A stretch of 64,000 nt of DNA from Klebsiella quasipneumoniae subsp. quasipneumoniae (GCF_020525925.1 NZ_CP084876.1:3038001-3102000), one strand, 5' to 3'; shown: positions 26,844 through 36,830, counted from the stretch's first letter. The notes: generated from the sequence alone by a model not told the origin. Program-made: numbers and translations.

Positions 26844-27242
26844 ATGACAACAACAGATCTCGCCCCGAAGGGCGAAATGGTTTTACGCACCCTGGCAATG
26901 CCGGCGGATACTAATGCCAACGGGGATATTTTTGGCGGCTGGCTGATGTCGCAGATGGATATCGGCGGCGCCATTATGGCCAAAGAGATCGCCCAGGGTC
27001 GCGTGGTGACCGTGCGCGTGGATGGGATGACCTTTTTACGCCCGGTGGCCGTGGGCGACGTGGTGTGCTGCTATGCCCGCTGTGTGAAGCGCGGCAATAC
27101 CTCGGTAACCATCAACATCGAAGTGTGGGTGAAAAAAGTCTCTTCAGAACCGATTGGCCAGCGCTACAAGGCGACGGAAGCGCTGTTTATCTACGTTGCC
27201 GTCGATAATCAGGGTAAACCACGCCCTCTGCCGGCGGAATAA
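26844..27242 (+). CDS. yciA: acyl-CoA thioesterase YciA
   Basis: 132 residues, the same length as E. coli YciA. Hot-dog-fold thioesterase: MPADTNANGDIFGGWLMSQMD (residues ~18-38) with the catalytic Asn-Gly-Asp segment, and VDGMTFLRPVAVGDVV near 60. It hydrolyses a broad range of short- to long-chain acyl-CoAs. ATG at 26844 follows AGAG. In E. coli tonB lies just beyond yciA; here the next gene is yniB, so a rearrangement point lies within 29 bases of its stop. Confidence 0.96.
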   Translation: MTTTDLAPKGEMVLRTLAMPADTNANGDIFGGWLMSQMDIGGAIMAKEIAQGRVVTVRVDGMTFLRPVAVGDVVCCYARCVKRGNTSVTINIEVWVKKVSSEPIGQRYKATEALFIYVAVDNQGKPRPLPAE

Positions 27243-27271
27243 GATGGCGCCCGGCTAACCGGGCACCTGGC

Positions 27272-27808
27272 TTAGAGAAAGCCCAGCAGCGAGAAGAAGA
27301 AGTAGCCGATGACAATTACGATCACCGGCAGCACGTACAGCGGGAAATACTGCACCAGGATCGTATGTCGCGGTACCACAATGCGTTCGGCGAGCTGCTC
27401 GCGAGTTAACCCTTCCGCGCCTTTCGCCTGCTCGAGGATCAGCTGATCCTCAATCCCCTCGCGGAGAAATTTCGCCTGCCGCGCCATCCGCGCGCCGGAG
27501 GCCTGCAGCGCCATACCGACGAACACCAGAATGAAGATAATCCAGAAGCCGATGTTCAGACTGTGGTGAAAATCCGGCAGCGGTGAGTTGTACCAGAAAA
27601 AGTTCAGGAACGGTGTGTTAAAGCGCATCATCTCAATCATGACGTGCGCAAAATCCATCATTACCGCGTCAATGCCGGGTTTCTTTTCACTGTGCTCATA
27701 CATAAATTTGAGGACAGAAATCAGCGTCGACAGCACGGCGGGAATAAAGATGACCCATCCCAAAATACGTTTGATGACCGCAATGCGTCCAGCTTGTTGG
27801 TACGTCAT
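27272..27808 (-). CDS. yniB: YniB family membrane protein
   Basis: 178 residues, the same length as E. coli YniB. Membrane helices around residues 12-30 (ILGWVIFIPAVLSTLISVLKF), ~85-105 (IGFWIIFILVFVGMALQASG) and the C-terminus (YVLPVIVIVIGYFFFSLLGFL), with a cytoplasmic helix region REGIEDQLILEQAKGAEGLTREQLAERIV between. No enzymatic motif; function unknown. Divergent from hxpB, as in E. coli, and convergent with yciA across the synteny junction. Confidence 0.92.
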   Translation of the reverse strand: MTYQQAGRIAVIKRILGWVIFIPAVLSTLISVLKFMYEHSEKKPGIDAVMMDFAHVMIEMMRFNTPFLNFFWYNSPLPDFHHSLNIGFWIIFILVFVGMALQASGARMARQAKFLREGIEDQLILEQAKGAEGLTREQLAERIVVPRHTILVQYFPLYVLPVIVIVIGYFFFSLLGFL

Positions 27809-27996
27809 GAGTTCCCCTTGTTAAAGACGCGTTAGTGGTTCGCCTGCCACCCGTGGCGTGGCGCAGGCGCTCCTCGCTTACCCGAATGTGTCGGGTATAA
27901 GTCTATCTTCCACGGCGAATTTCGCCCAATAACGCGCGGTATGATATACCATGAATGCCGATTCGTTTATCTGATTACGCAACAGGAGAAGGACAT

Positions 27997-28665
27997 ATGT
28001 CAGCGAAGCGCCGCGTTGAGGCTGCGATTTTTGATATGGACGGGTTGCTGATTGACTCTGAGCCGCTTTGGGATCAGGCGGAGGTCGAAGTCATGGAGAG
28101 CCTGGGGGTGGATACCCGCCGCCGCGATGAACTGCCCGACCTGCTGGGTCTGCGAATCGACCTGGTGGTGGATCTGTGGTACGCGCAGCAGCCGTGGCGC
28201 GGCGTGGACCGCGCGGAAGCCACCGCGCGCATTATCCGTCGCGCCATCGAACTGGTGGAAGCCTCACGTCCGCTGCTGCCGGGGGTGCGCGAGGCCGTGG
28301 CCCTGTGTAAAGCCCAGGGGTTAAAGGTTGGGCTGGCCTCAGCCTCGCCGCTGGTGATGCTGGAGAAAGTGCTCAATATGTTCGAGCTGCGCGATCAGTT
28401 TGATGCCCTCGCCTCGGCGGAGCATCTGCCCTGGAGCAAACCGCACCCGCAGGTGTATCTCAACTGCGCCGCCGCCCTCGGGGTCGACCCACAGCGCTGC
28501 GTCGCGCTGGAGGACTCGGTCAACGGCATGATCGCCAGCAAAGCTGCGCGCATGCGCGCTATCGTGGTGCCGGAAGCGGAGAACAGCCGCGACCCGCGCT
28601 TTGTGCTGGCGGACGTCAAGCTGCCGTCACTGCAGGCCCTGACCGTCGAGGCGCTGCTCGGGTAA
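27997..28665 (+). CDS. hxpB: hexitol/2-deoxyglucose-6-phosphate phosphatase (HAD)
   Basis: Formerly yniC. 222 residues, as in E. coli. HAD-superfamily phosphatase: nucleophile motif IFDMDGLLIDSEP (motif I), SAS (motif II, LASASPLVML), Lys in SKPHPQVYLNCA (motif III) and ALEDSVNG (motif IV). A helical cap lies between residues ~18 and 85. In E. coli it dephosphorylates hexitol phosphates and 2-deoxyglucose 6-phosphate. ATG at 27997 is preferred over an upstream ATG at 27955 because AGGAGAAGGA lies directly before it. Confidence 0.95.
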   Translation: MSAKRRVEAAIFDMDGLLIDSEPLWDQAEVEVMESLGVDTRRRDELPDLLGLRIDLVVDLWYAQQPWRGVDRAEATARIIRRAIELVEASRPLLPGVREAVALCKAQGLKVGLASASPLVMLEKVLNMFELRDQFDALASAEHLPWSKPHPQVYLNCAAALGVDPQRCVALEDSVNGMIASKAARMRAIVVPEAENSRDPRFVLADVKLPSLQALTVEALLG

Positions 28666-28704
28666 GGCCGCTGGCGGCTGACGCGATCGCCGTCACGCCG
28701 CCGG

Positions 28705-28735
28705 CAACAAAATCAAAACACCGTTTCATTTTAAT
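28705..28735 (+). promoter_or_regulatory. possible KdgR-like operator before kduD-like gene
   Basis: The stretch around 28711-28732 (AATCAAAACA, then CCGTTTCATTTT) resembles the KdgR box, AAATGAAACANTGTTTCATTT, with one good half GTTTCATTT and one poor half. It lies about 85 bases before the kduD-like start. Assignment is tentative. Confidence 0.3.
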
Positions 28736-28814
28736 TGTAATTTTGTTTTCCTGCCTCTATGCTGGGCACAGGTGGCGTCATCGTACGCCTGAAGATCAGC
28801 ACGCAGAGGTGAAT

Positions 28815-29576
28815 ATGGTACTGAACGCCTTCGACCTGACGGGTAAGGTCGCCATCGTGACCGGTTGCGATACCGGCCTGGGACAGGGAATGACGCTGGG
28901 CCTGGCGCAGGCCGGATGCGATATCGTCGGCATCAATCGCAAAATCCCCCACGACACGGCCGCGCAGGTTGAGGCGCTGGGCCGCCGCTTTCATGCCATT
29001 CAGGCGGATCTCAGCCATCAGGATGATATGACCGTTCTGGTCGACCAGGCGGTGGCGACGATGGGCCGGGTCGATATTCTGGTTAACAACGCCGGGATTA
29101 TCCGCCGCCATGACGCCCTGACCTTCACGGAAAGCGACTGGGACGCGGTCATCGATCTGAATTTGAAAGCGGTTTTCTTCCTCTGCCAGGCGGTCGCCAG
29201 GCAGTTCATTCGCCAGGGTGAAGGCGGGAAAATTATTAACATCGCCTCGATGCTCTCGTTTCAGGGCGGGATCCGCGTCCCCTCTTATACCGCCTCGAAA
29301 AGCGGCGTGCTGGGTCTGACCCGCCTGCTGGCCAACGAATGGGCTGGCCAGGGTATCAACGTCAACGCCATTGCGCCCGGGTATATGGCCACTAATAACA
29401 CCCAGGCGCTGCGCGAAGATGAAGAGCGTAACCAGGCAATCCTTGAGCGTATCCCCGCCGGTCGCTGGGGGGTGCCGGGTGACCTGCAGGGGCCGGCGGT
29501 GTTTCTCGCCTCGTCCGCCGCCGACTATATTCATGGCTATACCCTGGCCGTCGACGGCGGATGGCTGGCGCGCTGA
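28815..29576 (+). CDS. kduD: 2-deoxy-D-gluconate 3-dehydrogenase-type SDR (KduD-like)
   Basis: 253 residues, the same length as KduD and strikingly similar through TGCDTGLGQGMTLGLAQAG (Rossmann), NNAGIIRR, IASMLSFQGGIRVPSYTASKSG (catalytic Tyr-x3-Lys) and VNAIAPGYMATNNTQALR to the C-terminal YTLAVDGGWLAR. KduD reduces 2,5-diketo-3-deoxygluconate or oxidises 2-deoxygluconate in pectin/hexuronate breakdown. ATG at 28815 has AGAGGTG upstream. No kduI is adjacent, so this is an orphan or a second copy. E. coli has nothing between hxpB and ydjM. Confidence 0.85.
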   Translation: MVLNAFDLTGKVAIVTGCDTGLGQGMTLGLAQAGCDIVGINRKIPHDTAAQVEALGRRFHAIQADLSHQDDMTVLVDQAVATMGRVDILVNNAGIIRRHDALTFTESDWDAVIDLNLKAVFFLCQAVARQFIRQGEGGKIINIASMLSFQGGIRVPSYTASKSGVLGLTRLLANEWAGQGINVNAIAPGYMATNNTQALREDEERNQAILERIPAGRWGVPGDLQGPAVFLASSAADYIHGYTLAVDGGWLAR

Positions 29577-29615
29577 GAATTTGTGACAAAGAGTTACACC
29601 GTCACCTCTTCCGTG

Positions 29616-29653
29616 CACTGTATAAAAACCCTATACTGTATGAATCGACAGTT
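29616..29653 (+). promoter_or_regulatory. tandem LexA boxes upstream of ydjM
   Basis: A strong box TACTGTATGAATCGACAGTT (29634-29653, CTGT-N8-ACAG) is preceded by a weaker one beginning CACTGTATAAAAACC (29616-29635). E. coli ydjM has the same pair. The boxes lie 15-50 bases before the start codon. Confidence 0.9.
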
Positions 29654-29667
29654 TAGGGTGTGTTATC

Positions 29668-30258
29668 ATGACGGCGGAAGGCCATCTCTTCTTTTCAATC
29701 GCCTGCGCAGTATTTGCCAAAAACGCAGAGTTAACGCCGGTGCTGGCGCAGGGCGACTGGTGGCATATTGTGCCCTCCGCGGTCTTGACCTGCCTGCTGC
29801 CGGACATCGATCACCCAAAGTCGTTTCTTGGCCAGCGGCTGAGCTGGATCTCCAGGCCCGTGGCGCGGGCCTTTGGCCACCGCGGCTTCACCCACAGCCT
29901 GCTGGCGGTGTTTGGCGCGCTGACGCTATTCTACCTCAAGGTGCCTGACAGCTGGATTGTCCCGGCGGACGCCCTCCAGGGCCTGGTGCTGGGCTATCTC
30001 AGCCACATTCTCGCCGATATGCTCACCCCCGCCGGAGTGCCGCTGCTATGGCCCTGTCGCTGGCGCTTCCGGCTGCCGATCCTTGCGCCGCGCAAAGGCA
30101 ACCAGCTGGAGCGCGCCTTATGCATGGCGCTGTTCGTCTATGCCGTCTGGATGCCGCAGACGCTGGCGGACAACAGCGCGATACGCTGGTCTTCCGGGGT
30201 GATTAATTCCCTGCAGATCACCTTCAATCGCTTCATAAGTCACCAGAGTGGGCGATAA
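29668..30258 (+). CDS. ydjM: SOS-regulated inner membrane protein YdjM
   Basis: 196 residues, the same length as E. coli YdjM. It belongs to the YdjM/DUF457 membrane-bound, metal-dependent-hydrolase-like family: the metal-ligand-like elements LPDIDHPKS (residues ~50-58) and FGHRGFTHSLLAVFG (~70-84) and several membrane helices are visible. No reaction has been proven. LexA boxes directly upstream place it in the SOS regulon. ATG at 29668 is positioned right after the LexA sites with GGTGTG upstream. Confidence 0.93.
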   Translation: MTAEGHLFFSIACAVFAKNAELTPVLAQGDWWHIVPSAVLTCLLPDIDHPKSFLGQRLSWISRPVARAFGHRGFTHSLLAVFGALTLFYLKVPDSWIVPADALQGLVLGYLSHILADMLTPAGVPLLWPCRWRFRLPILAPRKGNQLERALCMALFVYAVWMPQTLADNSAIRWSSGVINSLQITFNRFISHQSGR

Positions 30259-30393
30259 ACCGGCAGAAAACGCCATTTGGTTATAACCCATTCCATTTGA
30301 ATATAAGTCCTTGATAACGCCTTCTGCTAACCTTGCGGTCATAAGAGCTGGTTATCCACCAGCCCAGGTTATAAAAATATCAGGAGAACGGGG

Positions 30394-31785
30394 ATGAACT
30401 TTCCATTAATAGCGAACGTAGTCGTGTTCGCCGTATTGCTGTTTGCGCTGGGGCAAACTCGCCATAAACAGTGGAGCCTGGCCAGGAAGGTCCTGGTCGG
30501 CCTGGCGATTGGCGTGATCTTCGGTCTGGCGCTACAGCTGATCTATGGGTCTGACAGCCAGGTGCTGAAAGACTCCATCCAGTGGTTCAATATCGTCGGC
30601 AACGGTTATGTCCAGCTGCTGCAAATGATCGTTATGCCGCTGGTCTTCGCGTCAATCCTTAGCGCCGTGGCCCGCCTGCACAATGCCTCGCAGCTGGGGA
30701 AAATCAGTTTCCTGAGCATCGGTACTCTGCTGTTCACCACCCTGATCGCCGCCCTGGTTGGCGTGCTGGTGACCAACATGTTCGGCCTCACCGCCGAGGG
30801 GCAGGTCCAGGGCAGCGCGGAGACCGCCCGTCTGAACGCCATTCAGAGCAACTATGTGGGTAAAGTGGCCGATCTCAGCGTCCCGCAGCTGATCCTCTCC
30901 TTCGTGCCGAAGAACCCGTTTGCTGACCTCACCGGGGCTAACCCGACCTCGATCATCAGCATCGTCATTTTCTCGGCCTTCCTCGGCGTCGCAGCCCTGA
31001 AGCTGCTGAAAGAGGATGTGGAAAAAGGCCAGCGCGTACTGACCGCCATCGATACCCTGCAGGGCTGGGTGATGAAGCTGGTTCGTCTGGTGATGCAGCT
31101 GACCCCTTACGGCGTGCTGGCGCTGATGACCAAAGTGGTTGCCGGGTCGAATCTACAGGATATCATCAAGCTTGGCGGCTTCGTGGTGGCCTCGTACATC
31201 GCGCTGGGCATCATGTTTGTCGTTCACGGCCTGCTGCTGGCGATTAACGGCATCAGCCCGCTGAAGTACTTCCGTAAAGTCTGGCCGGTGATCACCTTCG
31301 CCTTCACCAGCCGCTCCAGCGCCGCCTCCATTCCGCTGAACGTGGAAGCGCAGACCCGTCGTCTCGGCGTACCGGAGTCGATTGCCAGCTTCTCCGCCTC
31401 CTTTGGCGCCACCATTGGTCAGAACGGCTGCGCCGGTATCTACCCGGCCATGTTGGCGGTGATGGTCGCACCGACCGTAGGCATCAACCCGCTGGATCCG
31501 ATGTGGATTGCCACCCTTGTGGGCATCGTCACCGTCAGCTCGGCGGGCGTCGCCGGGGTGGGCGGCGGGGCCACCTTCGCCGCGCTGATCGTCCTGCCGG
31601 CGATGGGCCTGCCGGTGACCCTCGTGGCGCTGCTGATCTCCGTCGAACCCCTGATCGATATGGGGCGTACCGCGCTGAACGTTAACGGCTCCATGACCGC
31701 CGGGACGCTGACCAGCCAGTGGCTGCGCCAGACCGACAAGTCGATTTTCGATAGCGAAGAAGAGGCCGAACTGGCGCATCGCTAA
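30394..31785 (+). CDS. tcyP: L-cystine:cation symporter TcyP
   Basis: Formerly ydjN. 463-residue sodium/dicarboxylate (DAACS/SLC1) family transporter with about eight membrane helices plus two re-entrant loops; [17 protein letters not shown] near 305 is the serine-rich hairpin HP1, and [16 protein letters not shown] the substrate/cation helix. In E. coli it imports L-cystine with high affinity and is controlled by CysB. The start has CAGGAGAACGGGG upstream. The intergenic region repeats GGTTAT(A) several times (30280-30376), which may include CysB contacts. Confidence 0.94.
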   Translation: MNFPLIANVVVFAVLLFALGQTRHKQWSLARKVLVGLAIGVIFGLALQLIYGSDSQVLKDSIQWFNIVGNGYVQLLQMIVMPLVFASILSAVARLHNASQLGKISFLSIGTLLFTTLIAALVGVLVTNMFGLTAEGQVQGSAETARLNAIQSNYVGKVADLSVPQLILSFVPKNPFADLTGANPTSIISIVIFSAFLGVAALKLLKEDVEKGQRVLTAIDTLQGWVMKLVRLVMQLTPYGVLALMTKVVAGSNLQDIIKLGGFVVASYIALGIMFVVHGLLLAINGISPLKYFRKVWPVITFAFTSRSSAASIPLNVEAQTRRLGVPESIASFSASFGATIGQNGCAGIYPAMLAVMVAPTVGINPLDPMWIATLVGIVTVSSAGVAGVGGGATFAALIVLPAMGLPVTLVALLISVEPLIDMGRTALNVNGSMTAGTLTSQWLRQTDKSIFDSEEEAELAHR

Positions 31786-31800
31786 ACGGTAAGCACAAAA

Positions 31801-31827
31801 AAACCGCTGATAATCAGCGGTTTTTTT
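31801..31827. terminator. bidirectional terminator between tcyP and cedA
   Basis: Stem ACCGCTGA (31803-31810) / TCAGCGGT (31814-31821), three-base loop, flanked by A-run on the left and seven T on the right, so it works on both strands for the convergent genes. Confidence 0.93.
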
Positions 31828-31842
31828 ATTTCTGCAGCAGAT

Positions 31843-32082
31843 TCAGGCTTCAATCTCACCTTCCTGACGCACCTGGTTAGCCCAGCGCTGCGCCGACTCC
31901 GGCACGCTGAACGCCGGTGAACGGCGGAAATGCTCCCCCATCAGCAGAAAGGCGACATACTTCCCGCGCAAAATCCAGACATCGCGAAAATGGTCCATTT
32001 TCACGGCATGTTCCGGGGGCGCAGGCTCCACGCGCGGCACGTAGCTAATGACAGGGCGATTTTGTTGGCGCAATGGTTTCAT
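31843..32082 (-). CDS. cedA: cell division modulator CedA
   Basis: 79 residues (E. coli 80). The product MKPLRQQNRPVISYVPRVEP... with RDVWILRGKYVAFLLMGE and SAQRWANQVRQEGE matches CedA closely. It is a small double-stranded-DNA- and RNA-polymerase-binding protein that in E. coli restores division in over-replicating dnaAcos cells. ATG at 32082 fixes the start; a longer frame to 32175 has no counterpart. Convergent with tcyP, divergent from katE. E. coli ydjO, next to it, is absent. Confidence 0.93.
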   Translation of the reverse strand: MKPLRQQNRPVISYVPRVEPAPPEHAVKMDHFRDVWILRGKYVAFLLMGEHFRRSPAFSVPESAQRWANQVRQEGEIEA

Positions 32083-32223
32083 AACAAATGGATTCACTAA
32101 GCAAAGCGGGAAACAGAAACCTCTATCATAGCCGATCGTGGCCCCGTTCGTCGCCCCCCTGCCGCCGATGCGCATTTTAGGATAACTCCCTGCCCCCTCG
32201 CCGGGCGCAGCCAGCGTAATGTT

Positions 32224-32232
32224 CTATAGTTA
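32224..32232 (+). promoter_or_regulatory. possible sigma-S -10 element of katE
   Basis: CTATAGTTA at 32224-32232 is close to the extended sigma-S -10 (CTATACT), some 56 bases before the katE ATG. E. coli katE is strongly RpoS-dependent. Position and motif fit; not proven. Confidence 0.45.
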
Positions 32233-32287
32233 GAAGGGTTTTGGTTTATCAACGACCACTTTTAGCAATGAAAGCAGGAGACGAGCA

Positions 32288-34546
32288 ATGTCTGATAAGC
32301 ACCCAAACCCGCACCACCAGCAGGCACCGGTTCACGGCAGCGAGGAAGCGCAGCCGGGTCTCGACTCGCTGGCGCCGGATGATCGGGAGTGGCGCCCCAC
32401 GCCGAAACCCACCGCCCCTGGCGCTGAACCGACCGCCCCTGGCAGCCTGAAAGCGCCTGATACCCACAGCAGCAAACTTGACGCCCTGGAGCCGCAGCGC
32501 AAAGGCGGAGAAGACTATCCGCTGACCACCAACCAGGGCGTGCGCATTGCCGACGATCAGAACTCGCTGCGCGCCGGCGCCCGCGGCCCAACGCTGCTGG
32601 AAGATTTCATTCTGCGGGAGAAGATCACCCACTTCGACCATGAGCGAATTCCGGAGCGTATCGTACATGCCCGCGGCTCAGCGGCCCACGGTTACTTCCA
32701 GCCCTACAAAAGTCTGACAGCGTTGACCAAAGCCGATTTTCTCTCGGCAGCCGATAAAATCACCCCGGTCTTTGTGCGCTTCTCCACCGTGCAGGGCGGC
32801 GCGGGGTCGGCGGACACCGTTCGCGATATTCGCGGCTTCGCCACCAAGTTTTACACCGACGAGGGGATTTTTGACCTCGTCGGCAACAACACCCCGGTCT
32901 TCTTCATTCAGGACGCGCTGAAGTTTCCCGACTTTGTTCACGCCGTGAAGCCTGAGCCCCACTGGGCCATCCCCCAGGGACAAAGCGCTCACGACACCTT
33001 CTGGGACTACGTTTCCCTGCAGCCGGAAACGCTGCACAACGTGATGTGGGCGATGTCCGATCGCGGCATCCCGCGCAGCTATCGCACCATGGAAGGCTTC
33101 GGGATCCACACCTTCCGCCTGATCAATGCCGAGGGCAAAGCCACCTTTGTTCGCTTCCACTGGAAACCGGTCGCCGGCAAGGCGTCGCTGGTGTGGGATG
33201 AAGCGCAGAAGCTGACCGGCCGTGACCCCGATTTTCATCGCCGCGATCTGTGGGAGGCCATTGAAGCCGGGGACTACCCGGAATTTGAGCTCGGGCTGCA
33301 GCTGATCCCCGAGGAAAACGAATTTGATTTTGACTTCGACCTGTTAGATCCCACCAAGCTGATCCCTGAGGCGCTGGTGCCGGTGCAACGGGTCGGCAAA
33401 ATGGTCCTCAACCGCAACCCGGACAACTTCTTTGCCGAGAACGAACAGGCGGCCTTCCATCCCGGGCATATCGTACCGGGCATCGATTTCAGCAACGATC
33501 CGCTGCTGCAGGGGCGTCTCTTTTCCTACACCGATACGCAGATTAGCCGCCTCGGCGGACCGAATTTCCATGAAATCCCGATCAACCGGCCAACCTGCCC
33601 GTACCACAACTTCCAGCGCGACGGTATGCACCGGATGGAGATTGACACCAACCCGGCCAACTACGAACCCAACTCGATCAACGACAACTGGCCGCGCGAG
33701 ACGCCGCCAGCCGCCAAACGCGGCGGTTTCGAGTCCCTTGCCGAGCGCGTCGACGGTGAGAAGATCCGCCAGCGCAGCCCTTCATTCGGCGAATATTACG
33801 CCCAGCCGCGTCTGTTCTGGCTGAGCCAGACGCCGATTGAGCAGCAGCATATTATCGATGGCTTCAGCTTCGAGCTCAGCAAAGTGGTCCGCACCTGGAT
33901 CCGCGAGCGGGTGGTCGATCACCTGGCCCATATTGATACCCGGCTGGCGGAAGCGGTCGGGGCGAATTTAGGTATTGAACTGAGCGATGAGCAGCGCAGC
34001 CTCACTCTGCCCTCCCCGGTCAACGGCGTGGAGAAAGATCCCACCCTCAGCCTCTATGCGGACGCCGAAGGGGATGTGAAAGGTCGCGTGGTGGCGGTGC
34101 TGCTCAATGAGCGTACCTCGGCGCAGGACCTGGTCCATCTCCTGCAGGCGCTACAGGCCCAGGGCGTGCACAGTAAACTGCTCTATTCGCGGATGGGCGA
34201 GGTCATCGCCGACGATGGTTCTCCCGTGCCGATCGCCGGCACCTTCGCCGGTTCCCCATCGCTGACGGTGGATGCCGTGGTGGTGCCCGGCGGCGACCTC
34301 AGCGCCCTGAGCCAGAGCGGCGATGCGCGCTACTACCTGCTGGAGGCCTATAAGCACCTGAAGCCGATCCTGCTGGCAGGCGATGCGCGGCAGTTAACGT
34401 CGGTTCTCCAGGTCCCGGCCCAGGGCGAAGAGGGCGTCATCGTTACCGATGCTCTCGACACCCCGGCGGCAGATAAACTGCTCGCCCTGATGACGGCCCA
34501 CCGGGTGTGGTCGAGAAGCCCGAAAATCGCCGCTATTCCGGCGTAG
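32288..34546 (+). CDS. katE: catalase HPII
   Basis: Large-subunit clade 2 catalase, 752 residues (E. coli 753). Heme-catalase core: [12 protein letters not shown] (catalytic His), [32 protein letters not shown] (catalytic Asn nearby) and the proximal heme ligand region [18 protein letters not shown]. The last ~150 residues form the DJ-1/PfpI-like flavodoxin domain ([20 protein letters not shown]). It destroys H2O2 in stationary phase. A strong GCAGGAGACGAGC precedes the ATG, and a clear terminator follows. Confidence 0.97.
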   Translation: MSDKHPNPHHQQAPVHGSEEAQPGLDSLAPDDREWRPTPKPTAPGAEPTAPGSLKAPDTHSSKLDALEPQRKGGEDYPLTTNQGVRIADDQNSLRAGARGPTLLEDFILREKITHFDHERIPERIVHARGSAAHGYFQPYKSLTALTKADFLSAADKITPVFVRFSTVQGGAGSADTVRDIRGFATKFYTDEGIFDLVGNNTPVFFIQDALKFPDFVHAVKPEPHWAIPQGQSAHDTFWDYVSLQPETLHNVMWAMSDRGIPRSYRTMEGFGIHTFRLINAEGKATFVRFHWKPVAGKASLVWDEAQKLTGRDPDFHRRDLWEAIEAGDYPEFELGLQLIPEENEFDFDFDLLDPTKLIPEALVPVQRVGKMVLNRNPDNFFAENEQAAFHPGHIVPGIDFSNDPLLQGRLFSYTDTQISRLGGPNFHEIPINRPTCPYHNFQRDGMHRMEIDTNPANYEPNSINDNWPRETPPAAKRGGFESLAERVDGEKIRQRSPSFGEYYAQPRLFWLSQTPIEQQHIIDGFSFELSKVVRTWIRERVVDHLAHIDTRLAEAVGANLGIELSDEQRSLTLPSPVNGVEKDPTLSLYADAEGDVKGRVVAVLLNERTSAQDLVHLLQALQAQGVHSKLLYSRMGEVIADDGSPVPIAGTFAGSPSLTVDAVVVPGGDLSALSQSGDARYYLLEAYKHLKPILLAGDARQLTSVLQVPAQGEEGVIVTDALDTPAADKLLALMTAHRVWSRSPKIAAIPA

Positions 34547-34550
34547 CAAA

Positions 34551-34575
34551 AAGCCCGGCACGGTGTGCCGGGCTT
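34551..34575. terminator. terminator between katE and chbG
   Basis: Perfect 11-base stem AAGCCCGGCAC (34551-34561) / GTGCCGGGCTT (34565-34575) with a three-base loop; the AA/TT ends plus upstream A-run let it act on both converging genes. Confidence 0.9.
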
Positions 34576-34602
34576 GACTCACTTTCCTTTCCCCCGTCGG
34601 GC

Positions 34603-35361
34603 TTACACGTCGCGGTAGGTTCCCAGGCGATAACCCCGGTCGGCCACCGCCGCTTTCAGCGAGGCAGAGGTCAGCACATCAAGCTCGCCCAGCCGCGGGT
34701 AGCAGTAGGCGCTGCCCATGATGGTCTGGTCGACAAAGGCCGGATGACACATCACCTCCAGGGAGCGCTCCTCGCGGGCGATTGAGGCGTCCAGCGTCTG
34801 CAGGAACAGCGCCTCAGAGACGGCTTCCCCATAAAACTCGCTGCTGAAGCCTGCGCTGCTGCGCGCCGCCTGCTGATCGAGACCGCTCTGCGCCGCCACC
34901 TGGCGATCGATGCGCAACGCGATGCCCTTGTCGCGGGCAAAAGCGGCGACGATGGGATAGATCGGGGCGATCATATGCACATGGTGATGGCTGTCGAGAT
35001 GCGTCGGCTCATGGCCGAAGAGATCGATAAAACGACGGTACTGACACGCCAGCTCATGGGCAATCTCCTCCAGCGGCAGGGTATCTTCTTCCGCCTGCTG
35101 CCAGATCCATTTGCCCAGCCGGCCGTCGCGGGTTAACCCCGGCATGGCCGACAGCGGTTCGCCCAGCGTCAGCACAAAGTGCATCCCGACCGCCAGCTCC
35201 GGCGTACTGCGGCTCAGCTGGGCGGCGTGGTCAATAGCCGCGCCGTTGACCAGCGCCGTAGTCGATGTCACCACGCCGTTGCGGCAGGCTTCGATAATGC
35301 CGTAGTTCTGCCCTTTACTGAGGCCGAAGTCGTCGGCGTTGACGATCAATACGCGTTCCAT
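34603..35361 (-). CDS. chbG: chitin disaccharide deacetylase ChbG
   Basis: 252-residue YdjC-family carbohydrate deacetylase (E. coli 249). Metal-binding residues visible: [10 protein letters not shown] near the N-terminus and [10 protein letters not shown] near 120. It removes one acetyl group from chitobiose/chitotriose (and their phosphates), which the operon's regulator and glycosidase require. Last gene of the chb operon, 12 bases after chbF. Confidence 0.95.
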   Translation of the reverse strand: MERVLIVNADDFGLSKGQNYGIIEACRNGVVTSTTALVNGAAIDHAAQLSRSTPELAVGMHFVLTLGEPLSAMPGLTRDGRLGKWIWQQAEEDTLPLEEIAHELACQYRRFIDLFGHEPTHLDSHHHVHMIAPIYPIVAAFARDKGIALRIDRQVAAQSGLDQQAARSSAGFSSEFYGEAVSEALFLQTLDASIAREERSLEVMCHPAFVDQTIMGSAYCYPRLGELDVLTSASLKAAVADRGYRLGTYRDV

Positions 35362-35373
35362 TTGCCGCTCCCG

Positions 35374-36720
35374 TTACGCTTTCAGTTTTTCGATCGTCGC
35401 CGCAAAGTTCGGCAGCCATTTTTCATGAGCCAGAATCATCTCCCGCGCCAGCTGCTCGGCGTCACGATCGGAATGGATCAGCGGGCTTAAGTTCAGCGCC
35501 AGCAGCACGTCGTTCAGCTCGCCGCTGATCGCCGCCTGGCTGGCCGCCACTTCAAACCCTTTGATGGTGTAGATAAGCCCCAGCACCTTCTCGTCGAAAT
35601 GGGTGATGCGCGGCGTCGGCTTCGCGCCATCGCGACCTAAGGTGCAGCTCATCTCGACCGCCCAGTCCGCCGGGATATTATCGATATGGCCATGATGCGG
35701 GATATTCACATAGTGCTCAGTCTGCTTGTCGTTATAGATAGCGTTGATCACTTCGCAAGCGGCATCGGAGTAATAGGCGCCGCCGCGCTGCTCCAGCTCC
35801 TTCGGCTTGACCTTGAGATCCGGATTTTTATACAGCTCGAACAGCTGCTTCTCCACCTTCTGCACCACCTGGGCGCGCGCGCCGCCCTTATAGTACTCGC
35901 CCATCTCAATCGCCAGCATCTCTTTTGGCTTAAAGTAATAGAGCAGATAGGAGCATGGGATCAGGCGCAGGGAGCGGATCAGCCCCTCGCTAAACGGCAG
36001 GTCGAAGATATTTTTTACCGAGTTCGCGGTCAGGCGGCCGGAGGCAACGCCGTCCAGCAGTTCATCGAAGCGCGAGACGCCGTTAACCAGCACATCGCGG
36101 ACGAACACCAGGTGGTTCAGACCGAACAGGTCGATGTTCAGCTCATCGCTCGGGCTGAGCTGCAGCACGTCGGTGATGAACATCTTCATGCCGATGGGAA
36201 TGTTGCACACGCCGATAAAGCGTTTGAAACTGGTGTGGCGATAGACCGCCTCGGTGACCATGCCCGCCGGGTTGGTGAAGTTAATGATCCATGCGTCCGG
36301 GCAGATCTCCTGCACATCTTTCACGATGTCGAAAATCACCGGGATGGTGCGCAGCCCTTTAAACAGCCCGCCCGCCCCGTTGGTCTCCTGGCCAAGATAG
36401 CCGTGGCTCAGCGGGATGCGCTCATCTTTTTCACGCGCCTTCAGCTGCCCCACCCGCAGCTGGGTGGTAACGAAATCCGCGCCCTGCAGCGCCTCGCGGC
36501 GGTTCAGCGTTTTATAAACCTTCATCGGCACGCCGGCTTTTTCCACCATCCGCTCGCACAGCGCATGGATAATATCGAGCTTCTCCTGGCCCTCTTCCAC
36601 ATCCACCAGCCACAGCTCTGTCACCGGCAGTTCATGATAACGTTTCAGAAAACCTTCCAGTAATTCCGGGGTATAGCTGCTACCGCCGCCAATGGTGACG
36701 ACTTTTAATTTCTGGCTCAT
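35374..36720 (-). CDS. chbF: 6-phospho-beta-glucosidase ChbF
   Basis: 448-residue family-4 glycosidase (E. coli 450) that needs NAD and a divalent metal. VTIGGGSSYTPELLEG near the start is the NAD-binding loop; LGQETNGAGGLFKGLRT and FIGVCNIPIGM (metal Cys) and NHLVF follow. It splits phosphorylated monodeacetylated chitobiose. ATG at 36720 (MSQKLKVV) matches E. coli and has GGGAGAAAAAA upstream; a longer frame to 36768 is unsupported. Confidence 0.96.
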   Translation of the reverse strand: MSQKLKVVTIGGGSSYTPELLEGFLKRYHELPVTELWLVDVEEGQEKLDIIHALCERMVEKAGVPMKVYKTLNRREALQGADFVTTQLRVGQLKAREKDERIPLSHGYLGQETNGAGGLFKGLRTIPVIFDIVKDVQEICPDAWIINFTNPAGMVTEAVYRHTSFKRFIGVCNIPIGMKMFITDVLQLSPSDELNIDLFGLNHLVFVRDVLVNGVSRFDELLDGVASGRLTANSVKNIFDLPFSEGLIRSLRLIPCSYLLYYFKPKEMLAIEMGEYYKGGARAQVVQKVEKQLFELYKNPDLKVKPKELEQRGGAYYSDAACEVINAIYNDKQTEHYVNIPHHGHIDNIPADWAVEMSCTLGRDGAKPTPRITHFDEKVLGLIYTIKGFEVAASQAAISGELNDVLLALNLSPLIHSDRDAEQLAREMILAHEKWLPNFAATIEKLKA

Positions 36721-36830
36721 TTTTTTCTCCCTTAGGCGCTGCGCCTGGGCGCAGGCCGCTCTCCGCATAAATGCGGACAGTTAACTTAAATTAGTTACGG
36801 TGTAAGCCGGGCGGCTAATACCGCGCGGGT

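Noticed and set aside
35686-36663. 325-codon plus-strand frame opposite chbF
   Set aside because: Shadow of chbF, no start context or family.
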